Positions 1 through 7,454 of a DNA stretch of 13,070 bases are shown piece by piece. A program made the position numbers and the translations under genes. Within the stretch, counting starts at the first letter, position 1; every line of letters begins with the position of its first letter. The notes below the pieces were generated by a model. That model was not told the origin of the DNA and searched no databases. It saw only the letters and a program-made list of their open reading frames with translations. Source of the DNA: an uncultured beta proteobacterium (lineage in GTDB: Bacteria > Pseudomonadota > Gammaproteobacteria > Burkholderiales > SG8-39). Where the stretch lies: NCBI GenBank assembly GCA_902826155.1, contig CADEDU010000018.1, forward strand, positions 80,689 through 93,758, in the 5' to 3' direction.

Positions 1-1227
1 CTGTCGTTCGACATGGGCGGCACCACCGCGAAGATCTGCCTGATCGACGATGGCGAGCCGCAGTATTCACGCACGTTCGAAGTGGCGCGCGAATACCGGT
101 TCCTGAAGGGAAGCGGATTGCCGCTGCGCATCCCGGTGGTGGAGATGGTCGAGATCGGCGCAGGTGGCGGCTCGATTGCGTCTGTCGATGCAATGCGACG
201 CATCCAGGTCGGCCCGGAGAGCGCCGGCTCGGAGCCTGGTCCGGCGTGCTACGGACGCGGCGGCGCGCGCCCCACGGTGACCGACGCCGACGTCGCGCTC
301 GGAGCGATCGACCCTGGTCGCTTCGCCGGCGGCTCGATCCAGCTCGACACGGCGGCGTCCGCGCGCGCGATCGAACGCGACATCGGCGCTCCGCTCGGCT
401 TCCCGCCGGAGCATGCCGCCTTCGGGATCGTCGAAGTAGTCGAGGAGAACATGGCCAACGCCGCGCGCGTGCATGCGGTGGAGCGCGGCAAGGAACTCGC
501 CGGCCGCACGCTGATCGCTTTCGGCGGAGCGGCACCGTTGCACGCGGCGCGACTGGCCGACAAGCTGGCCATCGATCAGGTGGTGATTCCCACCGGCGCA
601 GGCGTGGGCTCGGCGGTGGGGTTCCTGCTCGCGCCGGTGGCCTACGAGACCGTTCGCACGCGCCACACACCGCTCGATGCCGGGTTCGATTCAGGCGCCG
701 TGAATGCGATGCGCGACGAGATGCGGCGCGAAGCCGAGCACGTGGTGCGCATGGGCGCACCCGAGGGCGCCCTGACCGCCGCGTGGACCGCCGACATGCG
801 CTATCAAGGCCAGGGACACGATCTCACCGTCGCGATTCCCGACAACGAGTTCGACGCATCGGGCGCGACCGTGCTCGCCGCACGCTTCGCCGCCGAGTAC
901 GAGCGCATCTTCGGCATCACCATTCCCGGCATGCCGGTGGAGGTGATGAGCTGGGCGCTGCGGCTGGCGGCGCCGACGCCGCCGCTTGCCGCTGATCGAT
1001 CGACACTGCAAACGACGCAGGCACGGCCGGTCGACGAACGCGCCGTATTCGACCCGCGCGCTGGACGTACCGAAGCCGTGCCGATCTACTGGCGCTTCGA
1101 TCTGCCGCCCGGCGCGACGTTGACCGGCCCGGCCATCATCGCCGAGGATGAGACCTCGACCCTGGTGACGCGTGGCTTTGTGGCGAGCATCGACGCACAG
1201 GGGTACATCGTGCTACAGAGACACTGA
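1..1227 (+). CDS. hyuA: Hydantoinase/oxoprolinase family protein, A subunit (5' end outside window)
   Basis: This is the C-terminal 408 residues of a HyuA-type subunit; the frame is open from base 1, so the true start lies upstream (family members are usually near 690 residues). The family carries out ATP-dependent opening of cyclic amides such as hydantoins or 5-oxoproline, or ATP-dependent carboxylation of ketones, together with a B subunit in the cytoplasm. Visible family signatures are the phosphate-binding FDMGGTTAK at visible residues 3-11, MVEIGAGGGSIA at 49-60, AGSEPGPACYG near 75-85, PTVTDAD at 91-97 and FGGAAPLHA at 174-182. The matching B subunit is the fourth gene of this operon, not the next one, which is unusual. 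The exact substrate cannot be read from the sequence; hydantoinase, oxoprolinase and acetone/acetophenone carboxylase-like roles all remain possible. The family call is firm. Confidence 0.93.
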   Translation: MSFDMGGTTAKICLIDDGEPQYSRTFEVAREYRFLKGSGLPLRIPVVEMVEIGAGGGSIASVDAMRRIQVGPESAGSEPGPACYGRGGARPTVTDADVALGAIDPGRFAGGSIQLDTAASARAIERDIGAPLGFPPEHAAFGIVEVVEENMANAARVHAVERGKELAGRTLIAFGGAAPLHAARLADKLAIDQVVIPTGAGVGSAVGFLLAPVAYETVRTRHTPLDAGFDSGAVNAMRDEMRREAEHVVRMGAPEGALTAAWTADMRYQGQGHDLTVAIPDNEFDASGATVLAARFAAEYERIFGITIPGMPVEVMSWALRLAAPTPPLAADRSTLQTTQARPVDERAVFDPRAGRTEAVPIYWRFDLPPGATLTGPAIIAEDETSTLVTRGFVASIDAQGYIVLQRH

Positions 1228-1303
1228 AAACAGCACCGCAGCCCGGCATGCATGCGCAAGCCGTGCGTGATAGCTTCGCTTCCCCCAACGAGGAGACACA
1301 TCC

Positions 1304-2494
1304 ATGAAGAACCAGCTCGCCCTGGCCGCGCTCGCCCTGACGGTAGCCCAGGCTTACGCGCAGGCTCCCGCCTGGCATCAAGGCAAACCCCCCGCGATGG
1401 GCGAATCGAAGCTCGCTCCCGTGGCAGGCAAGATGACCGAGACGCCAGCAGCGGAGATCCCCATCGACCGCCTCAAACTCCCGCCGGGATTCAAGGCCGA
1501 GATCTGGGCCACCGGCCTGGTAGGCGGCCGCGCGATGGCCTTCAGCGATTCGCAACAGAAGCTGTGGGTCGGCACACGCGCCATCGGCCGGGTCTACGAA
1601 GTGGCCGACTACGGCGATCGTCGCAACGTGCGCGTGCTGGTGGACAAGCTCACGCAGCCGGCCGGGGTCGCGTTCTCCAAGGGCTCGCTATACGTCTTCG
1701 CCATCGACAAGGTGCTTCGCTACGACAACATCGAGAGCAACTACGGTACGTCGGCCGCCGATATCACCGCCGCCTTCAATCTGCCCAAGGAGCAGCATCA
1801 CAATTGGAAGTACGTGCGCTTCGGGCCCGATGGCAAGCTTTACGTGCCCTTCGGCGCACCATGCAACATCTGCGAGCCGCCCACCAAGGAGTACGCGCAG
1901 ATCCGCCGCTACAACCCGGACGGCTCGGGCATGCAGGTGATCGCCACCGGCGTGCGCAACTCGGTGGGCTTCGACTGGCACCCGCAGACCAAACAGTTGT
2001 GGTTCACCGACCACGGTCGCGACTGGATGGGCGACGCAGGCCCCGAGGATGAACTCAACCGCGTCTCCAAGCCGGGTCAGTTTTTCGGCTTCCCGTACTG
2101 CCACGCCAACGGCATACCCGACCCCGACGTGAAGCGGGCCGACGCCTGCAAGGGTGTCACCATGCCCGTGGTCACCACCGGACCGCACGCCGCGACGATG
2201 GGCATTCACTTCTACACGGGCAAGATGTTCCCCGCCGAGTATCGAGGCGTCGCGTTCGTGGCCCGCAAGGGCTCGTGGAACCGGACCAAGAAGTTCGGCT
2301 ACGACGTGGTCACGGTCCGGGCGAACGCGGACGGCACCGGCGCGAAGATCACGCCGTTCATGATCGGATTCATGAACCCGGCGGATGATTCGTTCTGGGG
2401 TCGGCCCGCGTACATCGTGCAGATGAAAGACGGCTCGCTCCTGGTGTCCGACGAGCAGTTGGGCGCGATCTATCGGATCAGCTACAAGAAGTAG
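1304..2494 (+). CDS. Exported PQQ-dependent sugar (sorbosone) dehydrogenase-like beta-propeller protein
   Basis: The product has 396 residues. A short signal peptide ends near residues 18-20 (AYAQ-AP), so the protein should act in the periplasm. The rest resembles the sorbosone dehydrogenase/soluble glucose dehydrogenase beta-propeller family, which oxidises an alcohol or aldehyde group with pyrroloquinoline quinone. Recognisable parts are LPPGFKAEIWATGL from residue 59, FGPDGKLYVPFG at 173-184, RNSVGFDWHP at 218-227, TDHGRDWMGD at 235-244 followed by PEDELN at 247-252, GQFFGFPYCHANG at 258-270 and the last blade GSLLVSDEQLGAIYRI from 377. A CxxC pair lies at 187-190. The start is set by AGGAG at 1291-1295, 8 nt before the ATG. 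It follows hyuA by 76 bp and overlaps the cytochrome c start by one base, so it probably hands electrons to that cytochrome. Use of PQQ is a family inference and the substrate is unknown. Confidence 0.86.
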   Translation: MKNQLALAALALTVAQAYAQAPAWHQGKPPAMGESKLAPVAGKMTETPAAEIPIDRLKLPPGFKAEIWATGLVGGRAMAFSDSQQKLWVGTRAIGRVYEVADYGDRRNVRVLVDKLTQPAGVAFSKGSLYVFAIDKVLRYDNIESNYGTSAADITAAFNLPKEQHHNWKYVRFGPDGKLYVPFGAPCNICEPPTKEYAQIRRYNPDGSGMQVIATGVRNSVGFDWHPQTKQLWFTDHGRDWMGDAGPEDELNRVSKPGQFFGFPYCHANGIPDPDVKRADACKGVTMPVVTTGPHAATMGIHFYTGKMFPAEYRGVAFVARKGSWNRTKKFGYDVVTVRANADGTGAKITPFMIGFMNPADDSFWGRPAYIVQMKDGSLLVSDEQLGAIYRISYKK

Positions 2495-3069
2495 TGACTA
2501 TCCCGCACGTTGCACGGTGGGCCGCGGCGCTCACCGCTGCTTTTGTTTGGGCCGGTGCCCCGGCGCAGGACGCCGCGCGCCTTGCCACCTGCGGTGGCTG
2601 CCACGGCGCTGACGGCAACTCGGTGATCGCGGGCACGCCTTCGCTCGCCGGGCAGCCGCGCGTGTTCCTGGAGCACTACCTCGTCATGACGCGAGAGGGC
2701 CTGCGCGGCAGCGACGTGATGCGCGATCTCCTCAAGGGCGTGACCGACGCCGAGATCGCGGCGCTGGCGAAACACTTTTCCGCACTGCCTGCACGCCCAC
2801 CCGAGGCCGCAAAGGATGAAGCGCTGTTTCGCGCCGGCGAGATGCTCGCCGCCAAGCATCATTGTGGCAGCTGCCACCTACCGAACTACCACGGGCAGGA
2901 GCAGATGCCGCGACTTGCAGGCCAGCGCGAGGAGTTTCTGCTCGAAGCGATGTTGCAATACCGGGCGAACCGCCGCCCCGGCGGCGATACGATGATGGCT
3001 GCGGCGCTGCATGGCATTCCCGAAGAGGGGATCCGAGCGCTGGCGCATTTTCTCTCGCGCCTTCCGTAG
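2494..3069 (+). CDS. Exported dihaem cytochrome c (c4/c553-like)
   Basis: The product has 191 residues with a signal peptide (hydrophobic stretch 8-22, likely cleavage near APA-QD at residue 25). Two CxxCH haem-attachment sites lie at 33-37 (CGGCH) and 124-128 (CGSCH). Each is followed by an LAGQ segment (51-54 and 141-144) and by candidate Met axial ligands (for example MM at 167-168), giving the two-domain layout of c4-type cytochromes. It should be a periplasmic electron carrier. The start is a GTG whose first base is the last base of the preceding TAG stop (TAGTG). I see no strong independent Shine-Dalgarno, only a purine run AAGAAG, so translation is probably coupled to the upstream quinoprotein gene. 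That arrangement makes it the likely electron acceptor for that dehydrogenase. The next gene, hyuB, starts 35 bp downstream. Confidence 0.93.
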   Translation: MTIPHVARWAAALTAAFVWAGAPAQDAARLATCGGCHGADGNSVIAGTPSLAGQPRVFLEHYLVMTREGLRGSDVMRDLLKGVTDAEIAALAKHFSALPARPPEAAKDEALFRAGEMLAAKHHCGSCHLPNYHGQEQMPRLAGQREEFLLEAMLQYRANRRPGGDTMMAAALHGIPEEGIRALAHFLSRLP

Positions 3070-3104
3070 CCGCGCGGCGCCGGTCCGGCCCTTAGGAGCC
3101 AATC

Positions 3105-4859
3105 ATGGAAGCTCGTACCGCCACCTCGCTCACGCCCGCATCACTCTCCCAGATCCGCATGCAGGTCATGTGGGATCGGCTCATCGCCGTCGCCGAGGAA
3201 CAAGCCCTCACCCTGATGCGCACCGGCTTTTCGACCTCCACCCGCGAGGCGGGTGACGTCTCGGCCGGCGCGTTCGACACCACCGGCAACATGCTCGCGC
3301 AGGCGGTCACCGGCACGCCGGGGCACGTCAACGCGATGGCGCGCGCGGTGCGCCACTTTCTGGCCAGATATCCGATCGAGACCATGGTCGACGGCGACGT
3401 GTTCTTCACCAACGATCCATGGAAGGGCACCGGCCACCTGCACGACTTCACCTTCGTCACGCCGACCTTCCGCCACGGCAAGCCGGTCGGCCTGTTCGCC
3501 TCCACCAGCCACATGGTCGACGTGGGCGGGCGCGGCATGGGTCCCGACTCACGCCAGGTCTACGAAGAAGGCATCTACATCCCGCTGATGCGCTTCGCCC
3601 GCGCCGGACAGGTCGACGAGGCGGTGATCGAGATCATCCGCGCCAATGTGCGCGAGTCGGCGCAGGTGATTGGCGATCTGTACTCACTCGCGGCGTGCAA
3701 CAAGGTCGGCGGGCGACGGCTGGTGCAGATGATGGACGAGTTCGAGATCGACACGCTCGATGCGCTGGCCGCGCACATCCTGGAGCGCTCCAGGGAAGCC
3801 ACGCTCGCTGCGATCGGCAAGATCAAGCCCGGCGTCTACAAGCACGAACTCACCGCCGACGGCTACGACAAGCCGGTGAAACTGGTAGCCACGATGACCA
3901 TCGGCGCCAGCGGCATCGACGTCGCGTTCGACGGCACCTCGGGCGTCTCGTCCTACGGCATCAACGTGCCGATGTGCTACACCGAGGCGTACTCGAGCTT
4001 CGGCGTGAAGTGCATCGTCGCACCCAAAGTGCCCAACAACGAAGGCTCACTCTCATGCATCCGCGTGACCGCACCGGTGGGCACGATCCTCAATGCGGTT
4101 CATCCGGCGCCGGTGGCCACGCGCCACATCACCGGACAGCTGCTGCCCGATCTGATGTTCGGCTGCCTGCATCAGGCGCTGAACGGCGGCGTACCGGCCG
4201 AGGGCACCTCCTGCCTGTGGAATCTATTCGCCATGGGCGGTGACTCGCGCATCGAAGCCGACGTCGAAGCGATCGCCAAGACCAAAGCGTTCAACGTGAT
4301 GAGCTTTCATTCCGGCGGCACCGGTGCCCGCCCGGGCAAGGACGGCCTGTCGGCTACCGCCTTCCCCAGCGGCGTGCGCAACGTACCGATCGAGATCACC
4401 GAAGCGCTCTCGCCGCTGCTGGTCACGCGCAAGGAGTACCGCGTCGATTCGGGCGGGCCGGGCAGGAATCGCGGCGGCCTCGGCCAGGTGATGGAAGCGG
4501 TGCATCTGGACAACGTGCCGTACATGATCAGCGCCAACTACGATCGCGTGCATTTCCCGCCGCGCGGGCGCAATGGCGGCCATGACGGCGCGCTCGGCGT
4601 GGTGCGCCGTGGCGACGGCGAACGCCTGCGCGGCAAGGGCCAGCAGACGATCCCGGCGGGCAAGAGCTTCATCATCGAGATGCCGGGCGGCGGGGGTCTG
4701 GGCCGCCCACAGGAGCGCGATGCGGCGCTGGTGGCCAACGACGTGCGCGACGGTCTGGTCTCGCGCGAAGCCGCGCTGCGCGACTACGGCGTCGTACTGA
4801 ACGAGCAAGGCGAGGTGGATGTCGCGGCAACCCAAACGAGGAGAACTGCATGCGAGTAA
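3105..4859 (+). CDS. hyuB: Hydantoinase/oxoprolinase family protein, B subunit
   Basis: The product is a 584-residue HyuB subunit, which forms the cytoplasmic enzyme together with HyuA. Family hallmarks are an N-terminal segment with MRTGFSTSTREAGDVSAG at 38-55, GDVFFTNDPWKGTGHLHD at 97-114 (usually GDVFITNDPY..GTHLPD), SHMVDVGGRGMG at 135-146, a central GTRPGKDG-like stretch (GARPGKDGLSATAFPSG) near 406-422, and the C-terminal glycine-rich MPGGGGLGRPQERD followed by NDVRDGLVS and the YGV ending. Length and motifs look intact. The start is fixed by AGGAG at 3094-3098, 6 nt before the ATG. Its last 10 bases overlap the start of the following LLM oxidoreductase. Separation from hyuA by a quinoprotein and a cytochrome is atypical. 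The substrate is unknown. Confidence 0.93.
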   Translation: MEARTATSLTPASLSQIRMQVMWDRLIAVAEEQALTLMRTGFSTSTREAGDVSAGAFDTTGNMLAQAVTGTPGHVNAMARAVRHFLARYPIETMVDGDVFFTNDPWKGTGHLHDFTFVTPTFRHGKPVGLFASTSHMVDVGGRGMGPDSRQVYEEGIYIPLMRFARAGQVDEAVIEIIRANVRESAQVIGDLYSLAACNKVGGRRLVQMMDEFEIDTLDALAAHILERSREATLAAIGKIKPGVYKHELTADGYDKPVKLVATMTIGASGIDVAFDGTSGVSSYGINVPMCYTEAYSSFGVKCIVAPKVPNNEGSLSCIRVTAPVGTILNAVHPAPVATRHITGQLLPDLMFGCLHQALNGGVPAEGTSCLWNLFAMGGDSRIEADVEAIAKTKAFNVMSFHSGGTGARPGKDGLSATAFPSGVRNVPIEITEALSPLLVTRKEYRVDSGGPGRNRGGLGQVMEAVHLDNVPYMISANYDRVHFPPRGRNGGHDGALGVVRRGDGERLRGKGQQTIPAGKSFIIEMPGGGGLGRPQERDAALVANDVRDGLVSREAALRDYGVVLNEQGEVDVAATQTRRTACE

Positions 4860-5857
4860 GCGCCGGACTACCCACCGGGATGGAGGGCCTCACCTACCCC
4901 ATCCCGTTCTCCGATCCGGAAAACGTCGCCAGGATCGCGCTTGCCGCCGAGCGCCTGGGCTACGACTCGGTGTGGGGCAACGATCACATGACCACGCAGC
5001 ACTACGTGCGCGAGGAGTTCCCGGTGCCGCCGCGCTTCTGGGAGCCGCTGGTCACCTACGCATACCTCGCGGGCATCACCAAGACGCTACGCTTCGGCAC
5101 CGGCGTGCTGGTGCTGCCGATGCGCCGCGACATCGTCGCCACCGCCAAGCAGATCTGCACGCTCGACCACTTCTCGGGCGGCCGGCTCGAGATCGGCGTG
5201 GGCATCGGTGCATATCGCGAGGAGTTCGATGCGGTGCAGCCCGATTCCCCGCTGCAGCGCGGTGACATCGTGAGCGAAGGGTTGGAGGCGATGAAGAAGC
5301 TCTTCAGCGACCGCGTCGCCTCGTTCGAGGGCAAGTTCTACCGTTATCGCGACGTCGAGTTCTTTCCCAAGCCGAAGCAGAAGAACATCCCGATCCTGGT
5401 CGGCGGCAACAATTTCAACAACATCCGCCGCGCGGTGAAGTCCGCCGACGGCTGGCTGCCCGCGGGCATCCACGTCACCAAGGTGCGCGAGGGCGTCACG
5501 CTGATGAAGCAGCTCGCAGAGCAGGCCGGCCGCGACTTCTCGAAGATGGAAGTGGCCCCGCAGTTCATCGTCCGCGTGGGCAAAACCACCGCCGAAGCGG
5601 TACGCGATTTCCAGGCGAGCCAGATGTACAAACACGTCGTGTCACTGCGCAAATCGACGCTCAAGGAGCAAGGCAGCCTGACGATGGAGGAATGCAATCT
5701 CATCGGCACGCCGAGCGAAGTGGTGGAAAAGGCGCTCGCGCTGCGCGAAGCCGGCGTCACGCATCTGCTCGGCCTGTACTTCGCGGCGAACTCGGTGTCC
5801 GATCTGATCGATCAGATGGAAGTGTTCGCCGCCGAGGTGATCCCGAAGGTGAAGTGA
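4850..5857 (+). CDS. LLM-class flavin-dependent oxidoreductase
   Basis: The product is a 335-residue member of the luciferase-like monooxygenase superfamily, a TIM-barrel enzyme using FMN or F420 to oxidise or reduce small organic substrates. Visible signatures are AERLGYDSVWGNDH at 33-46, the strand FGTGVLVLPMRR at 82-93, the phosphate-binding-side LDHFSGGRLEIGVGIG at 105-120, FFPKPKQKNIPILVGG at 171-186 and ADGWLP at 199-204. A GAGGAG Shine-Dalgarno at 4838-4843 lies 6 nt before the ATG, and the gene overlaps hyuB by 10 bp, so it belongs to the same operon. By context it may perform an oxidative step before or after the HyuAB reaction. FMN is the more likely cofactor because most betaproteobacteria do not make F420, but that is inference. 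It converges with the LysR gene, leaving only 6 bp between stops. Confidence 0.88.
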   Translation: MRVSAGLPTGMEGLTYPIPFSDPENVARIALAAERLGYDSVWGNDHMTTQHYVREEFPVPPRFWEPLVTYAYLAGITKTLRFGTGVLVLPMRRDIVATAKQICTLDHFSGGRLEIGVGIGAYREEFDAVQPDSPLQRGDIVSEGLEAMKKLFSDRVASFEGKFYRYRDVEFFPKPKQKNIPILVGGNNFNNIRRAVKSADGWLPAGIHVTKVREGVTLMKQLAEQAGRDFSKMEVAPQFIVRVGKTTAEAVRDFQASQMYKHVVSLRKSTLKEQGSLTMEECNLIGTPSEVVEKALALREAGVTHLLGLYFAANSVSDLIDQMEVFAAEVIPKVK

Positions 5858-5863
5858 TCAGGC

Positions 5864-6829
5864 TCAAGCCGGCGACGGCGGTTTGCGCCGCACCGCAGTC
5901 TCGGTCGATCGAATACGCGCCGACGGCAGCTGCTGTGGTTTGCGCAGTCGTGCGATCGTTCCCATGAAGTCGACGAACGCACGCACGCGCGCCGGCAGAT
6001 TTCTCTGGCTCAGGTAGATCGCGTTGATGGGTTCGGGCCGGGTGCGTAGCGCGGGCAGCAGTTCGATCAGCTCGCCGTTCGCAATCGCATCTACGACCAT
6101 GTTGTCGGGGACCTGCGCAATACCCAAACCGGCTTGCGCCGCGGCCACCAACGCTTCGCCATCGTCGATCAGCATGCTCGCGCGAGGGTGATGTTCGACG
6201 GTCTTGCCTTCGACCAGGAACCGCCAGGGTCGCTCCCGCCGCGACGCCAGTCCGCGGAATACCAGCGCCGGATACCGATCGATATCCTCGACGGTACGCA
6301 CCTCGGTGATTCGCGCCAGCTTGGGCGATGCGATCGTGACGATGCCCTGCACGCCGATCGGTCGCGCGACCAGTGTCGAGTCATTCAAGGTTCCGATACG
6401 GATCGCAATGTCGACGTTGTCTTCGACCAGATTGATGAAGCGATCGGAGAAGCTCAGCTCCAGTCGAACCTCGGGATAACGTTCGAGGAATTCGCCCAGA
6501 TGGGGAACGATCAGACGTTTGCCGATCGTCATCGGCATGTTCACGCGCAGCCGGCCGCGCGGCGCGATCGAACGGTGCGAGAGCTGATTGCGTGCGGACT
6601 CCAGATCCTCGATCAGCTGCCGGCACTGGCCGAAGAAGAGCGCCCCCTCATCGGTCAGCGAGATGCGCCGCGTCGTTCGGTGCAGCAGGCGCACACCCAG
6701 ATCAGCTTCCAGACGCGCGATGCTCTTGCCGACGCCCGAAGGCGTAATGCCGAGCACGTGAGCCGCGCGCGTGAATCCGCCCAACTCCGCGGCGCGCACG
6801 AAAGCGAGGATGCCGTTGAAGTGCTCCAT
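5864..6829 (-). CDS. LysR-family transcriptional regulator
   Basis: The product is a 321-residue LysR-type regulator. The N-terminal winged helix-turn-helix reads MEHFNGILAFVRAAELGGFT, then RAAHVLGITPSGVGKSI, then RLEADLGVRLLHRTTRR, and T-DEG closes the wing near residue 60. The rest (about 90-290) is the substrate-binding domain, with GRLRVNMPMTIGKRLIVPHL, DIAIRIG and AGLGIAQVPD. The frame is open up to an ATG at 6940, but this family starts just before the helix-turn-helix, so I chose the ATG at 6829; the extra 37 residues show no family pattern. No strong Shine-Dalgarno precedes it; instead a 12-bp palindrome (6839-6850) sits 9 nt upstream. It is divergent from the cupin gene, the most likely direct target, and convergent with the catabolic operon. 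The arginine-, proline- and serine-rich tail after residue 295 lies beyond the usual domain end. Confidence 0.92.
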   Translation of the reverse strand: MEHFNGILAFVRAAELGGFTRAAHVLGITPSGVGKSIARLEADLGVRLLHRTTRRISLTDEGALFFGQCRQLIEDLESARNQLSHRSIAPRGRLRVNMPMTIGKRLIVPHLGEFLERYPEVRLELSFSDRFINLVEDNVDIAIRIGTLNDSTLVARPIGVQGIVTIASPKLARITEVRTVEDIDRYPALVFRGLASRRERPWRFLVEGKTVEHHPRASMLIDDGEALVAAAQAGLGIAQVPDNMVVDAIANGELIELLPALRTRPEPINAIYLSQRNLPARVRAFVDFMGTIARLRKPQQLPSARIRSTETAVRRKPPSPA

Positions 6830-6838
6830 GACGTGATC

Positions 6839-6850
6839 CGGTTGCAACCG
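6839..6850. repeat. 12-bp perfect palindrome upstream of the LysR start
   Basis: CGGTTGCAACCG is its own reverse complement and ends 9 nt before the ATG of the LysR gene. It occupies the place where a ribosome binding site would normally be. It may be an operator for autoregulation; this is inferred from position only. Confidence 0.4.
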
Positions 6851-6861
6851 ATTCGTGACCG

Positions 6862-6884
6862 ATTGCGGACCAATGGTCCGCAAT
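6862..6884. promoter_or_regulatory. Candidate operator: perfect inverted repeat in the LysR/cupin divergent gap
   Basis: The two arms ATTGCGGACC (6862-6871) and GGTCCGCAAT (6875-6884) are exact reverse complements around a 3-nt AAT centre. The site lies 33 bp upstream of the LysR ATG and 127 bp upstream of the cupin ATG, the usual place for a LysR-family recognition site controlling divergent genes. ACCGATT also occurs twice one helical turn apart (6847-6853 and 6858-6864), partly overlapping the palindrome. No T-run follows, so a terminator is unlikely. The assignment to this LysR protein is inference. Confidence 0.55.
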
Positions 6885-7010
6885 GTTCTTCCCGGCAGCC
6901 AGTTTATCCAGATCGATCGCTGCGTTGAAATGCACGCCATGCCGATCGCAATGACGCGCCGGCAACCAGCGAATCACCCACCAACCGAATCACCGCACCA
7001 GGAAACTCTC

Positions 7011-7409
7011 ATGACCGTTTATGCCAACACCGCGTTGACCCCGAACATCCTTCCCGGACTCGCCCACAGCACACTCGCCGGCGCCGAACATGGTTTGCGC
7101 CAGCTGGCCGTGTGGTCACAATCGATCGATGCCGGGGCCGGCTCCCCGCCTCATCGTCACGACTGCGAGGAAGTCATCCTCATCCTGGAAGGAAGCGGCG
7201 CGCTGTCGATCGACGGCGCCGAACTGCCCTTCACCCAAGGACAGACGCTCGTGATACCGCCCAACAAACCTCACCAGATCTTCAACACGGGCGAGCGCGC
7301 GCTCCGGTTGATCGCCGCACTCAGCGCCGCACCGGTGCGCGTGGAATTTCCCGACGGTACCGAGATCGATCTGCCCTGGCAGACGGCCGGCTCGGCTCGC
7401 CGCGATTGA
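7011..7409 (+). CDS. Small single-domain cupin protein
   Basis: The product is a 132-residue single cupin barrel. Cupin motif 1 is complete: G44 then H48, H50 and E54 (in GSPPHRHDCEE) and a closing glycine at 61. Motif 2 is also complete: GQTLVIPPNKPHQIFN at 77-92 with H88. The three histidines and the glutamate form the usual metal site, so it could be a small dioxygenase, isomerase or ligand-binding protein; the fold does not decide between these. The frame opens earlier, at 6855, but AGGAAA at about 7000-7005 just before the ATG at 7011, and the start of the conserved region, fix this start. It is divergent from the LysR gene, which probably regulates it. It converges with the minus-strand LLM gene, 23 bp away. 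Confidence 0.87.
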   Translation: MTVYANTALTPNILPGLAHSTLAGAEHGLRQLAVWSQSIDAGAGSPPHRHDCEEVILILEGSGALSIDGAELPFTQGQTLVIPPNKPHQIFNTGERALRLIAALSAAPVRVEFPDGTEIDLPWQTAGSARRD

Positions 7410-7422
7410 TCGGCCCGACAAG

Positions 7423-7454
7423 GCTCGGCGCGTCAGTGATCCAGCGCGCCGAGC
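7423..7454. terminator. Inverted repeat between convergent genes, possible bidirectional terminator
   Basis: The arms GCTCGGCGCG (7423-7432) and CGCGCCGAGC (7445-7454) are perfect reverse complements with a 12-nt spacer. The repeat lies between the cupin stop and the final codons of the minus-strand LLM gene, overlapping that gene's stop. A GC-rich hairpin here suits transcription ending from both sides. There is no T-run on either side, so intrinsic termination is not certain. Confidence 0.4.

Noticed and set aside
5868..5895. A short GC stem near the 3' end of the LysR gene as a terminator
   Set aside because: The stem is only about 5 bp, lies inside coding sequence and has no T-run.
6134..6928. 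A 264-residue open frame antisense to the LysR gene
   Set aside because: It is fully opposite the LysR domain sequence and lacks any family pattern.
6830..6940. A 37-residue N-terminal extension of the LysR protein
   Set aside because: LysR proteins begin just before the helix-turn-helix, and the extension would read through both palindromes.
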